The translations under genes and the position numbers were made by a program. Positions 19,573 through 29,267 of a DNA stretch of 64,000 bases are shown here, in pieces (the first letter of the stretch is position 1; each line of letters opens with the position of its first letter). The notes below the pieces were generated by a model. The model was not told where the DNA came from. It saw only the letters and a list, made by a program, of their open reading frames with translations, and did not search any database. The stretch comes from Alphaproteobacteria bacterium HGW-Alphaproteobacteria-1 (GTDB taxonomy: Bacteria > Pseudomonadota > Alphaproteobacteria > Rhodobacterales > Rhodobacteraceae). Location: contig PHEQ01000001.1 in NCBI GenBank assembly GCA_002842985.1, forward strand, positions 1-64,000, in the 5' to 3' direction.

Positions 19573-21056
19573 TGGCCCCGAACCTCCTCTTTGTGACGCT
19601 CGATCAGTTGCGCGCCGATGCGGTGTTCGGCGCGCTTCATGGCATCGTGCCCACCCCGGCGCTTGACCGGCTGCGCGCCGAGGGGGTGAGTTTTACCAAC
19701 TGTTTCACCGCCGCTGTGCCCTGCGGCCCCGCGCGCGCCTCGCTTCTGACCGGGCTTTACGCCTTCAACCATCGCGGCATCCGCAACGGCACGCCGGTGG
19801 CAGCCCATCACGCAACGCTTGCCACCGAATTGCGCCGCGCGGGAACCGAGCCGCTCCTTTTCGGCTATTGCGACATGGCCGCCGATCCGTCCGAGCATCT
19901 TTCCGGCGATCCCGACCTTGCCACCTATGAGCTGCCCGCGCGCGGTTTTCGGGAAATCGTGGAAATGCGATTCGAGGCTCCGCTGGCATGGATCGGGTAT
20001 CTGCGCCGCCGTGGCTACGACCTGCCCGCGCCCCAGCCGCGCCGTTGGTTCGATCTTTATCAGCCGGTCGGCGAGGGGCTGCGCGCGCCCGCCTTCTATC
20101 GGGCCGAGGACAGCGATACGGCCTGGCTCACCGACCGCACGCTCGAGGCGCTCGAGGCACGGCGCGATGGGGCGTGGTGCGCGCATCTCACCTATATCCG
20201 CCCCCACCCGCCGCTTGTCGCGCCCGAGCCGTGGAACGCTCTGGCCGATACCGCCCGCATTCCCGCGCCCGCGCCCGCCGGCCGCGATCACCCATTCCGC
20301 GCCGCGTGGTTCTCGGCCTCTGCGCAGCACGGGCTTTTCCGGGGCTTCGACGGGCGCTGTGACCGGCTCACCGCCGATCAGGTGGCCGATCTGCGCGCCA
20401 CCTATCTGGGGCTTCTGGCAGAGGTCGATCACCATCTTGGCCGTCTGCTCGACTGGCTCGATACCACCGGACAGGCCGGGCGCACGCTCGTGGTGCTGCT
20501 CTCGGATCACGGCGAGATGCTGGGCGATCAGGGCTATTGGGGCAAGGACAACGTGCTCGGCCCCGCCCATCACGTGCCGCTTGTCATGCGTGGCCCCGGC
20601 GTGGCGGCGGGGCAAGCGGTGGCGGATATGGTCTCGACCGTGGACGTGGCCCCGACGATCCTCGAGTTGATGGGCGCGGAAGTGCCACTCGCCATGGACG
20701 GCGCAAGCCTTGTGCCCTTTCTGCATGGCACCGCGCCTGAAAGGTGGCGGGGCCTGTCGCTGACCGAGATCGACCTCGCCGAGCCGAACGCGCCCACGCG
20801 GTTCGAACGCGCGCTTGGCCTCACCCCGCTCACCGCGAATGCCGCCATCCTGCGCGACGCGACCCACAGCCTTGTGCATTTCAATGGCGGGGTGCCGCCG
20901 ATGCTTTTCGACCGGCGCAGCGACCCTGCGGAATGTCACGATCTGGCCTCAACCCCCCAAGGCGCGGCAGAGGTGGCGCGCTTGCGCGCGGCGCTCCTCG
21001 ATCTGCGCATGACGCGCGCCGACCGGCGATTGACCCACCTGTCGCACCTGCCCTGA
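19569..21056 (+). CDS. Sulfatase/alkaline-phosphatase superfamily enzyme resembling phosphonate monoester hydrolase/phosphodiesterase (PMH)
   Basis: Formylglycine motif in VPCGPARASLLTGLYAFNHRGIRNGTP; metal-binding LLSDHGEMLGDQGYWGKDN. Overlaps phnX. Confidence 0.85.
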   Translation: MMAPNLLFVTLDQLRADAVFGALHGIVPTPALDRLRAEGVSFTNCFTAAVPCGPARASLLTGLYAFNHRGIRNGTPVAAHHATLATELRRAGTEPLLFGYCDMAADPSEHLSGDPDLATYELPARGFREIVEMRFEAPLAWIGYLRRRGYDLPAPQPRRWFDLYQPVGEGLRAPAFYRAEDSDTAWLTDRTLEALEARRDGAWCAHLTYIRPHPPLVAPEPWNALADTARIPAPAPAGRDHPFRAAWFSASAQHGLFRGFDGRCDRLTADQVADLRATYLGLLAEVDHHLGRLLDWLDTTGQAGRTLVVLLSDHGEMLGDQGYWGKDNVLGPAHHVPLVMRGPGVAAGQAVADMVSTVDVAPTILELMGAEVPLAMDGASLVPFLHGTAPERWRGLSLTEIDLAEPNAPTRFERALGLTPLTANAAILRDATHSLVHFNGGVPPMLFDRRSDPAECHDLASTPQGAAEVARLRAALLDLRMTRADRRLTHLSHLP

Positions 21057-21061
21057 CCGGC

Positions 21062-22228
21062 TCAGTCCCGCAGCGGCAGCGCCCGCTCGATCAGCCGCGC
21101 GAAAAACGACGCGCCGACCGGGGCCACCGCATCGTTGAAATCGAACGCCGGATGGTGCAGCCCCGGCCCCGCGCCCTGCCCCAGAAACAGATATGACCCC
21201 GGCCGCGCCGCCAGCATATAGGCGAAATCCTCGGCCCCCATCTCGCGCGCGCGGTCGGCGATCACAGCCCCCTCACCCACAACCTCGCGCGCGATGCCGC
21301 AGGCAAACTCCGTGGCGCGGGCCTCGTTCACCGTCGGCGGATAGCCAAGCTCGATCTCCACCTCCGCACGCACGCCATGGGCCGCAGCCACCCCTTCGGC
21401 CACCTCGCGCAACCGGCGATGCACCATCGCCTGCACCGCCTCGGAAAAAGTGCGGATGCTCGCCCCCACATAGGCGCGGTCGGGGATCACGTTATCGGCA
21501 CTGCCCGCGTGGATCTGCGTGACCGAGATCACCAGATCGTCCAGCGGGTCACGGTCGCGCGTCACGATGGTCTGGATCGCCTGCACCAGCGCCACCGCCG
21601 CCGGGATCGGATCGCGCGTCTCGTGCGGCATGGCGGCGTGCCCGCCCTGCCCGATCACATGAACATGCAGCGTATCGACAGCAGCCATGATCGGTCCCGG
21701 CGTTGTCTCGAACGTGCCCTCCGGCGCACCGGGCAGGGTATGGAGGGCATAGACCTCGCGCACCCCGTGCCGGTCGAGCGCGCCCTCCTCCACCATCAGC
21801 CGCCCGCCGCCGGGCCCCTCTTCGGCGGGCTGAAAGAGCAGCACCGCGCGCCCCGCGAAATTGCGCGTCTCGGCGAGATATTTTGCCGCGCCAAGCAACA
21901 TGGTGGTATGCCCGTCATGGCCGCAGGCATGGGCGCGCCCCGGCACGGTGCTGGCATGGTCCGTGCCGCTCTGATCCGCCATCGGCAGCGCGTCCATATC
22001 CGCGCGCAGTCCGATGGCAGGCCCCGCGCCGCGCCCCTCGATCACCGCTACCACGCCGGACTGCGCCACCCCCGTCTCGATCACGTCCACGCCGAATGCG
22101 CGCAGCCTCTCGACGACAAAGGCGGCGGTCTCGTGACAGTCCAGCCCGATCTCGGGATGGGCGTGCAGGTGCCGCCGCCAGGCGGTCATCTCGCCTGCGA
22201 AACCGGCGATGCGGTTGATCACGGCCAT
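21062..22228 (-). CDS. M20 family amidohydrolase (hippurate hydrolase-like)
   Basis: MTAWRRHLHAHPEIGLDCHETAAFV; ADMDALPM; HACGHDGHTTMLLGAAKYLAETRNFAGRAVLLFQPAEEGPGGGRLMVEEG. Confidence 0.94.
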   Translation of the reverse strand: MAVINRIAGFAGEMTAWRRHLHAHPEIGLDCHETAAFVVERLRAFGVDVIETGVAQSGVVAVIEGRGAGPAIGLRADMDALPMADQSGTDHASTVPGRAHACGHDGHTTMLLGAAKYLAETRNFAGRAVLLFQPAEEGPGGGRLMVEEGALDRHGVREVYALHTLPGAPEGTFETTPGPIMAAVDTLHVHVIGQGGHAAMPHETRDPIPAAVALVQAIQTIVTRDRDPLDDLVISVTQIHAGSADNVIPDRAYVGASIRTFSEAVQAMVHRRLREVAEGVAAAHGVRAEVEIELGYPPTVNEARATEFACGIAREVVGEGAVIADRAREMGAEDFAYMLAARPGSYLFLGQGAGPGLHHPAFDFNDAVAPVGASFFARLIERALPLRD

Positions 22229-22291
22229 GGCTGGACTCTCCCCCCTCGGTCAGGTCAGGGTGCACTCAACCCCAAAGACGAAGGCGCTGCA

Positions 22292-23107
22292 ATGGCTGAC
22301 GATGCCCTCATTCACGACCCCGACGGCGGGCTGCCCCGGCTGATTGCGATCATGGCGCGGTTGCGCGACCCGGACACGGGCTGCCCCTGGGACATCGAAC
22401 AGGATTTCGCCAGCATCGCCCCCTATACCATTGAAGAGGCTTTTGAGGTTGCCGACGCCATCGAACGGGCTGACTGGCAGGAGCTGCGCTCGGAGCTGGG
22501 CGATCTGCTTTTGCAGGCGGTGTTTCATGCGCAGATCGCACAGGACAAGGGGCTTTTCGACATCGCGGACGTGGCCAATGCCATTTCCGACAAGATGGTG
22601 GCGCGGCATCCGCATGTCTTCGGCGGTGAGAGCCGCGAAAAATCAGCCGAGCAACAGACCCGCGACTGGGAGGCGGTAAAGGCCGCCGAACGCGCGGGCC
22701 AGGGACAGCGCGGCACGCTTGAGGGCGTGGCGCTTGGCCTGCCTGCGTTGCTGCGCGCGGTGAAACTGCAGAAACGTGCCGCGCGCGTGGGGTTTGACTG
22801 GCCAGACTCGTCTCATGTTCTCAACAAGATACGTGAGGAAGTTGAGGAACTGCATGAGGCGGCGGCAGAGGGGGAAGCCGACAGGGTCGAAGACGAATTC
22901 GGCGATCTGCTTTTTGTGATGGCCAATCTCGCGCGGCACATGAAGCTCTGTCCCGAGGCGGCATTGCGCCGCGCCAATGCCAAGTTCACCCGCCGCTTCG
23001 AGTTCATCGAGGCACGTCTGGCCGAGAAGGGCCGCCGCCCCGAGGACAGCGACCTTGCGGAAATGGACGCGCTCTGGAACGCGGCGAAGCTCGAAGAGCG
23101 GCGGTGA
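22292..23107 (+). CDS. mazG: Nucleoside triphosphate pyrophosphohydrolase MazG
   Basis: LRDPDTGCPWDIEQDFASIAPYTIEEAFEVADAIE...ELGDLLLQAVFHAQIA; C-terminal repeat EEVEELHEA...EDEFGDLLFVMANLARH. Confidence 0.95.
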   Translation: MADDALIHDPDGGLPRLIAIMARLRDPDTGCPWDIEQDFASIAPYTIEEAFEVADAIERADWQELRSELGDLLLQAVFHAQIAQDKGLFDIADVANAISDKMVARHPHVFGGESREKSAEQQTRDWEAVKAAERAGQGQRGTLEGVALGLPALLRAVKLQKRAARVGFDWPDSSHVLNKIREEVEELHEAAAEGEADRVEDEFGDLLFVMANLARHMKLCPEAALRRANAKFTRRFEFIEARLAEKGRRPEDSDLAEMDALWNAAKLEERR

Positions 23108-23116
23108 CGCGGGCCG

Positions 23117-23305
23117 TCACTCCAGCGTGCGCGCCTCGTCTATCAGCATCACCGGAATGCCGTTGCGGATCGGAAAAGCAAGGCCCGCCCGGCGGCTGAT
23201 CAGTTCCTGCCGCGCGGCATCGTATTCAAGTGGGCCGTGGGTCTGCGGGCAAATCAACGCCTCGAGCATCCGGCGGTCAAAGGCGGGCGCGGGGGCATCG
23301 GTCAT
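23117..23305 (-). CDS. Trm112 family protein
   Basis: [47 protein letters not shown]. Confidence 0.92.
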   Translation of the reverse strand: MTDAPAPAFDRRMLEALICPQTHGPLEYDAARQELISRRAGLAFPIRNGIPVMLIDEARTLE

Positions 23306-23946
23306 TGCATGATATCCTCATTGTCGCCGCCCCGCAGCGTGTATTCGATCAGCGTGACCAGCGTTTCGCGCCGGGTGGACAGCGAGGGCGCTTCGAGAAG
23401 GGCCTGCTTCTCCTCCGGCTCGAACGCCAGCAGCATCGACAGCGAATTGATCAGCAATTCGTCCTCCGCCTCTTTCAACGAGTCCCAATCCGTCTGCAAA
23501 CCGCGCGTCTCGAAATAGCGCGCAAGCAGGGCCAGGAACTTAGGACGCTTGAACCCCGGATCAGTCTCGGGCGGGCCAAGGTCGCGCTCGAACCCGGCCC
23601 AGCTTACGCGCGCGCGGCGGTAGGGCGTAAAGCCTTCGACCTCCTCGATCACGCGATAACGCGAGAGGCCCGAGAGGGTGATCATGTAGCGTCCGTCCTC
23701 GGTTTCGGAGAACTGCGTCACACGGCCCACGCAACCGATGGTATGGAGCCCGTGCCCGTCGCGCCCCGGCACGCGGTTGGGCTGGATCATGCCGATCACC
23801 CGCTCGGGCGTCTTGAGCGCGTCGTCGAGCATGGCAAGATACCGCGGCTCGAAGAGGTGCAGCGGCAGCCGGGCGCGCGGCAGCATGAGTGCGCCGGGCA
23901 GCGGGAAAACCGGAATGATTTCGGGCAGATCGTGCTTGTATGTCAT
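23302..23946 (-). CDS. LON peptidase substrate-binding domain protein
   Basis: [47 protein letters not shown]. Confidence 0.93.
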   Translation of the reverse strand: MTYKHDLPEIIPVFPLPGALMLPRARLPLHLFEPRYLAMLDDALKTPERVIGMIQPNRVPGRDGHGLHTIGCVGRVTQFSETEDGRYMITLSGLSRYRVIEEVEGFTPYRRARVSWAGFERDLGPPETDPGFKRPKFLALLARYFETRGLQTDWDSLKEAEDELLINSLSMLLAFEPEEKQALLEAPSLSTRRETLVTLIEYTLRGGDNEDIMQ

Positions 23947-23972
23947 TGCTGAGAGCTAGCCCGCCGCGCCGC

Positions 23973-24887
23973 TCAGGCAAATATCATCGACGAGAGCCTG
24001 CGCCGACCGTTCAGAAGCACCGGATCGTTCGGTTTCAGCGCATCGAATATGGTGAAAAGCTGCGCGCGCGCGGCACCGTCGTTCCACTCGCGGTCGCGGC
24101 GGAAGAGGTCGAGCAACTCGTCAACCGCCTCCTGCGCCTTGCCTTCGGCGTAAAGCGCCTGCGCCAGATCGAACCGCGCCTGATGGTTGGCCGGGTCGGC
24201 CTCGACCGCCGCGCGCAACTCGGTCACAGGGCCCGCGTTCTGCGCCTGTCGCGCAAGGGCGATCTGGGCGTGAACCGCCTCGATCTCGGCCTTTCCGGCA
24301 ATCGCGGCGGGCGCGCCGTTCAGCACCGCCTCGGCCTGATCAAGCTCGCCAAGGGCGATCTGAACCCGCGCCATTCCGGCAAAGCCGCGCGCATTTTCCG
24401 GGTCTTCCTGCACCACGGCGGCATAGGTCTGCATGGCATCGCTGAGCGCGCCCGCCTCGAGCATCTCGTCGGCGGCATCCAATGCGTCGTCAAGCCCGCC
24501 GCTCACGTCGCCGCCCGCCGCCTGCACCACGCGGGCCACGAAAGCCTCGATCTCCGATGGCGGAACCGCGCCCTGAAACCCGTCAATCGGCTGGCCCTGC
24601 CAGAAGGCATAGACCGTCGGGATGGATTGCACGCGAAGCTGTCCGGCGATCATCTGGTTCTGATCGACATCGACCTTGGCCATGCGCACCGCGCCCTTGG
24701 CCTTGAGCACCGCCGCTTCAAGCGCGGGGCCAAGCGTCTTGCACGGGCCGCACCACGGTGCCCAGAAATCGACGATCACCGGCACGGTCATCGAGGCATC
24801 CACCACTTCGGCCATGAAATCCGCCTCGGTCACATCGCGCACCAGATCGGCGGCGGCGGGGCCGGTTGTCTTGCCAAGTTCCAGCAT
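23973..24887 (-). CDS. Thioredoxin with TPR region (YbbN/CnoX-like co-chaperone)
   Basis: PVIVDFWAPWCGPCKTLGPALEAAV followed by a tetratricopeptide-like C-terminal half. Confidence 0.93.
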   Translation of the reverse strand: MLELGKTTGPAAADLVRDVTEADFMAEVVDASMTVPVIVDFWAPWCGPCKTLGPALEAAVLKAKGAVRMAKVDVDQNQMIAGQLRVQSIPTVYAFWQGQPIDGFQGAVPPSEIEAFVARVVQAAGGDVSGGLDDALDAADEMLEAGALSDAMQTYAAVVQEDPENARGFAGMARVQIALGELDQAEAVLNGAPAAIAGKAEIEAVHAQIALARQAQNAGPVTELRAAVEADPANHQARFDLAQALYAEGKAQEAVDELLDLFRRDREWNDGAARAQLFTIFDALKPNDPVLLNGRRRLSSMIFA

Positions 24888-24943
24888 CTCGTGTCTCCCC
24901 TTCTTCCGGTTGCGCCCCGTATATGTGGGTGCATCCGGCAGTG

Positions 24944-25732
24944 TCAAAGATCAAATGTCGCGAAAACCGGCGCGTGGTCGCTGGGTTGATCCCAGCCGCG
25001 CGCGGCGCGCAGGATACGGCTGGAATGGCCCGCCGCGGCGATATCGGCGCTGGCCCAGACGTGATCGAGGCGGCGGCCCTTGTCGGCCTCGTCCCAGTCG
25101 CGGGCGCGGTAACTCCACCAGCTGTAGAGTTGCCCCTCGGGGATATCCTGCCGGGTGATGTCGCGCCAGGCCCCCGCCTCCATCGCATCACCAAGATGCG
25201 CCACCTCGACCGGCGTGTGGCTCACGATCTTCAGAAGCTGCTTGTGCGACCAGACATCATCCTCGCGCGGGGCGATGTTGAGATCGCCGACGAGGATGGA
25301 TTTCTCCGGGCGGTTTTGTTGGAAGAAATCGCGCATGTCGGTGAGGTAATCCAGCTTCTGCCCGAACTTGTCGTTCACCTCGCGGTCAGGCACATCGCCC
25401 CCGGCGGGCACGTAGAAATTATGGATCACCACGCCGTTTTCCAGCCGTCCGGCGATGTGGCGGGCGTGGCCCAGTTCGGCGAAATCAAAGCTGCCCGTCT
25501 CCTCGATGGGCAGGCGCGACAGGATCGCCACGCCGTTATAGCCCTTCTCGCCGCGCGCGATCATGTGCGGATAGCCAATGGCCGCAAAGATCTCGGCGGG
25601 GATCTTTTCGACCGGGCTCTTGCATTCCTGAAGGCACAGGATATCCGGCGCCTCCTCGCGCAGAAGCCGCGCGACCAGCGGCGCCCGCAGCCGGACCGAG
25701 TTGATGTTCCAGGTGGCAAGGGTAAAGGGCAT
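24944..25732 (-). CDS. xthA: Exodeoxyribonuclease III
   Basis: MPFTLATWNINSVRLRAPLVARLLREEAPDILCLQECK; ILVGDLNIAPREDDVW; SDHAPVFATF. Confidence 0.95.
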   Translation of the reverse strand: MPFTLATWNINSVRLRAPLVARLLREEAPDILCLQECKSPVEKIPAEIFAAIGYPHMIARGEKGYNGVAILSRLPIEETGSFDFAELGHARHIAGRLENGVVIHNFYVPAGGDVPDREVNDKFGQKLDYLTDMRDFFQQNRPEKSILVGDLNIAPREDDVWSHKQLLKIVSHTPVEVAHLGDAMEAGAWRDITRQDIPEGQLYSWWSYRARDWDEADKGRRLDHVWASADIAAAGHSSRILRAARGWDQPSDHAPVFATFDL

Positions 25733-26194
25733 GGCCGCTCCGTCGGGTTGCGTCTCGGCGCGCAAATGATCGCAGCGCGGCCGAAAGGGCAAGCGGAAAT
25801 CCGGGGACGGGGCAGGTGTGGTCTGAAGTGATCGTTGGATTGAAGCACCTGCTCGGAATCAAGGCCGAAGGCCGCCGCGCATCGGTCATGCCGGAGGCAT
25901 GCTTTCAGCATGACCCGCCCCCCGGCACGGCGATTTGGCTGCAACCTGTGCAACGATCAGGTGTTTTTCGGATCAGGATGGGTAAAGTGCTGCCAAATTC
26001 ATGTTGGATCGCCGCATCGCGGCCCGCCAATGCGCGGCTTCTCTAACGACCGCTCAAGGCCCGAATCCCGACATGCCCTCGGCGCGCCCGATCGGAAATA
26101 CCCCCTTCGGGCGGACATCAAGCCAAGCTTGAGGTTTACACCCGTCAAACCCGAAGGCACTCTCCGGGCAAACACAGCTTCCAGAAGGCCCCCC

Positions 26195-27154
26195 ATGACC
26201 GACAGCACCAGTGTCAACCCCACCGTCTCTGATCTGGCCTTTACCCGGCCCGATGTGCGCGGCACCATCGCCGAGCCCGCCTATGCCGGCGCGCTCAGCT
26301 TCATGCGGCGCCGCTATTCCCGCGATCTGTCGGGCGCCGATGTCGCGGTGATGGGCGTGCCGTTCGACATGTCCGTATCGGGGCGCTCGGGCACCCGTCT
26401 TGGCCCGCGCGCGATTCGTGCGGCGTCGTCGCATATCGCCTGGTCCGCGCCCTGGCCCTGGGCCTTCGATCCGTTCGAGCGGCTGTCGGTGGTGGATTAC
26501 GGCGATTGCTTCTTCGATCACGGCTATCCCACAGCGGTTCCCGGCACCATCGCGCAGGCCGCGCGCGATGTGCTGGCCACCGACACGGCCCTCCTGACGC
26601 TGGGGGGGGATCACTTCATCACCTGGCCACTGCTCAAGGCCCATGCCGAAAAACACGGCCCCCTTGCCCTCATCCAGATCGACGCCCATTCCGACACATG
26701 GGAGGACGAGCCGGGCCGCATCGACCATGGCACGATGCTCTGGCACGCGGTGCGCGAGGGGCTGGTGGTGCCGGACGCCTCGGTGCAGGTGGGCATCCGC
26801 ACCCATAATCCCGACCCTCTGGGCGTGCATGTGATCGACGCGCGTGAGGTGCATCTGAGCGGCCCCGTGGCGGTGGCCCAAAAGGTGCGCACGATCGTGG
26901 GGGACCGGCCCTGTTACCTGACCTTCGACATCGACGCGCTCGATCCTTCCGCCGCACCCGGCACCGGCACGCCGGTGATCGGCGGGCTCTCGACCTTTCA
27001 GGCGCAGGAGGTCCTGCGCGGGCTGGAGGGAATTGCCTTGAAGGGGATGGACGTGGTCGAGGTGGCGCCTGCCTACGACATCTCGGAGATCACCGCGCTC
27101 GCGGCGGCAACGCTCGCCTGCGACATGCTGGCGCTCTATGCGGCTGGCAGGTAG
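26195..27154 (+). CDS. speB: Agmatinase / ureohydrolase family
   Basis: GDHFITWPLLKA; IQIDAHSDTWED; TFDIDALDPSAAPGTGTPVIGGLS. Confidence 0.92.
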   Translation: MTDSTSVNPTVSDLAFTRPDVRGTIAEPAYAGALSFMRRRYSRDLSGADVAVMGVPFDMSVSGRSGTRLGPRAIRAASSHIAWSAPWPWAFDPFERLSVVDYGDCFFDHGYPTAVPGTIAQAARDVLATDTALLTLGGDHFITWPLLKAHAEKHGPLALIQIDAHSDTWEDEPGRIDHGTMLWHAVREGLVVPDASVQVGIRTHNPDPLGVHVIDAREVHLSGPVAVAQKVRTIVGDRPCYLTFDIDALDPSAAPGTGTPVIGGLSTFQAQEVLRGLEGIALKGMDVVEVAPAYDISEITALAAATLACDMLALYAAGR

Positions 27155-27160
27155 CCCCTT

Positions 27161-27192
27161 GAAAAGAAAGGGCCCCGGGCGATGCCGGGGCC
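27161..27192 (-). terminator. Rho-independent terminator of the candidate sRNA
   Basis: Hairpin GGCCCCGG/CCGGGGCC (27171-27192) followed on the minus strand by CTTTCTTTTC. Confidence 0.75.
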
Positions 27193-27230
27193 AGTCCAAC
27201 AGGGAGGTTCACGTATAACCGTAAGTGAAC
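27161..27230 (-). ncRNA. Candidate sRNA: 5' hairpin, CCUCCC-containing linker, Rho-independent terminator
   Basis: Minus strand GTTCACTTACGGTTATACGTGAAC-CTCCCTGTTGGACT-GGCCCCGG(CATCGC)CCGGGGCC-CTTTCTTTTC. Predicted TSS from -10 TAATAT and an FNR-like box. Confidence 0.65.
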
Positions 27231-27236
27231 GATACC

Positions 27237-27278
27237 ATATTAATCCTGAAACGCAGATACGACTTTGATCTTGGTCAA
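27237..27278 (-). promoter_or_regulatory. Class II FNR-type promoter driving the candidate sRNA
   Basis: Box TTGAC-CAAG-ATCAA on the minus strand (27265-27278); -10 TAATAT (27237-27242). Box centre is 41.5 nt from predicted TSS 27230. Confidence 0.6.
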
Positions 27279-27291
27279 GGTGGCGTGACTA

Positions 27292-27978
27292 TTAAACCAC
27301 AAGTCGATAGCCGCCCGATTCCGTGACCAGCAACCGCGCATTGCCGGGATCGGGCTCGATCTTCTGGCGCAACCTGTAGATGTGCGTCTCCAGCGTATGT
27401 GTCGTCACCCCGGCATTGTAGCCCCAGACCTCGTGCAGGAGCACGTCGCGCGCCACCACGCCCTCGGGCGAGCGATAGAGGAATTTCAGGATGTTGGTTT
27501 CCTTTTCGGTCAGGCGCACCTTGCGCTCGTCGTCGGTCACGAGCATCTTCATCGCGGGCTTGAACGTGTACGGCCCAAGCTGGAACACGGCATCTTCGGA
27601 TTGCTCGTGCTGGCGCAACTGAGCGCGGATACGCGCGAGCAACACGGGGAACTTGAACGGCTTGGTGATATAGTCGTTCGCGCCCGCATCGAGCCCCAGG
27701 ATCGTGTCCGCGTCGCCGTCGTGGCCCGTGAGCATCAGGATGGGCGACTTGACCCCCTGCTTGCGCATGAGCCGACACAGCTCTCGTCCGTCGGTATCGG
27801 GCAGGCCCACGTCGAGGATCACGAGGTCATAGATCATGTCCTTGATCTTCGCCATCGCCTGCGCGCCCGAGGCCGCCTCGAACACGTCGAAATCCTCGGT
27901 CATCACGAGTTGCTCGCCAAGGGCTTCGCGCAGGTCGTCATCATCATCGACGAGCAGTATTTTCTTTACTTGTGCCAT
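27292..27978 (-). CDS. OmpR/PhoB-type two-component response regulator
   Basis: ILLVDDDDDLREAL; LVILDVGLPDTDGRELCR; LTGHDGDADTILGLDAGANDYITKPF; winged-helix TLETHIYRLRQKIEPDP. Confidence 0.95.
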   Translation of the reverse strand: MAQVKKILLVDDDDDLREALGEQLVMTEDFDVFEAASGAQAMAKIKDMIYDLVILDVGLPDTDGRELCRLMRKQGVKSPILMLTGHDGDADTILGLDAGANDYITKPFKFPVLLARIRAQLRQHEQSEDAVFQLGPYTFKPAMKMLVTDDERKVRLTEKETNILKFLYRSPEGVVARDVLLHEVWGYNAGVTTHTLETHIYRLRQKIEPDPGNARLLVTESGGYRLVV

Positions 27979-28133
27979 GCTGCTATCCTCTTCCTGTCGG
28001 ACAACATGCGCAAGTCACGCCGTTCGGACAAGTGTGACAACATGTGCCTCACGCCCAAGTGTTGCAGCGAGAGCGTTTCTTTCAATTCGTTACAACATAC
28101 GCTAACCCAGAGCCATCAGGTCGGAGAAAATGC

Positions 28134-29225
28134 ATGGGGCTTTCCCCGGACATCCTCGAAATCCTTGCCCGCGCGCGGGCGGATCTGCGCATGGGCGTGC
28201 CGGTCGTGCTGCACGACCGCGCTGGCGCCGTGCTGGTTCTGGCCGCCGAGACGCTGGGTGCGCAACGTCTGGCGGACCTTCAGGCGCTGGGCGGCGCGCC
28301 GGTCCTTGCGATCACCGCACGGCGCGCGGCCACGCTCAAGGCGCGCGCCTATGACGGCGATCTGGCGCGCCTGGCGCTGCCGTCCGACGCGCGGCTTTCG
28401 TGGGTGCTGGCGGTGGCCGATCCGGCGGACGATCTGCGCGTGCCGATGAAGGGTCCGCTCGTCTCGCGCCGCGAGGGTGCGGCGCATCTGCACCGGCTCG
28501 CGATCCTTCTGGCCAAGACCGCGCGGCTTCTGCCTGCCGCGCTCGTGCTCGATCTGGGCGATGGCGCGGGCTTTGCCGCCGCGCATGGGCTGACGCTGAT
28601 TGACGCCGCCGCCGCCCTGCCTCGCCTGACGGAGACCAGCCCGCTCAACCCGGTGGTCAGCGCGCGCCTGCCGCTCGCCGTATCAGAGGCCGGGCGGCTG
28701 CACATCTTTCGCCCCGAGGATGGCGGCGAGGAACATTACGCCATCGAGATCGGCCAGCCCGACCGCGCCGCCCCGGTGCTCGCGCGGCTGCATTCGGCCT
28801 GCTTCACCGGCGATCTCATGGGGTCTCTCAAATGCGATTGCGGCCCGCAACTGCGCGGCGCGCTGGCGCAGATGGGACACGAGGGCGCGGGCGTGCTGCT
28901 TTATCTCAATCAGGAGGGGCGCGGCATCGGCCTTGCCAACAAGATGCGCGCCTATTCGTTGCAGGATCAGGGGTTCGATACGGTCGAAGCCAATCACCGC
29001 CTTGGCTTCGAGGATGACGAGCGCGATTTCCGCATCGGCGCCGAGATTCTCCGGCGGATGGGATTTTCGGCGGTGCGCCTCATGACCAACAACCCCGCGA
29101 AACTGGCCATGATGGCACAGAACGGCATATCGGTGACAGAGCGCGTGCCTCTCAAACTGGGCGAGAACCCGCACAATCGCGCTTACCTTGCGACCAAGGC
29201 CGCGAAATCGGGGCATCTGCTCTGA
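28134..29225 (+). CDS. ribA: GTP cyclohydrolase II
   Basis: ARLHSACFTGDLMGSLKCDCGPQLRGAL; LLYLNQEGRGIGLANKMRAYSLQDQGFDTVEANHRLGF; LMTNNPAKLAMM. Confidence 0.93.
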   Translation: MGLSPDILEILARARADLRMGVPVVLHDRAGAVLVLAAETLGAQRLADLQALGGAPVLAITARRAATLKARAYDGDLARLALPSDARLSWVLAVADPADDLRVPMKGPLVSRREGAAHLHRLAILLAKTARLLPAALVLDLGDGAGFAAAHGLTLIDAAAALPRLTETSPLNPVVSARLPLAVSEAGRLHIFRPEDGGEEHYAIEIGQPDRAAPVLARLHSACFTGDLMGSLKCDCGPQLRGALAQMGHEGAGVLLYLNQEGRGIGLANKMRAYSLQDQGFDTVEANHRLGFEDDERDFRIGAEILRRMGFSAVRLMTNNPAKLAMMAQNGISVTERVPLKLGENPHNRAYLATKAAKSGHLL

Positions 29226-29267
29226 CGGGGCGGGTCTTGGGGCCGCGCAGATGGGCCCTGCCCCACG

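Noticed and set aside
21062-22228. M20 amidohydrolase as part of the phosphonate operon
   Set aside because: Opposite strand and convergent; any role in deacylating N-acyl aminophosphonates would be speculation.
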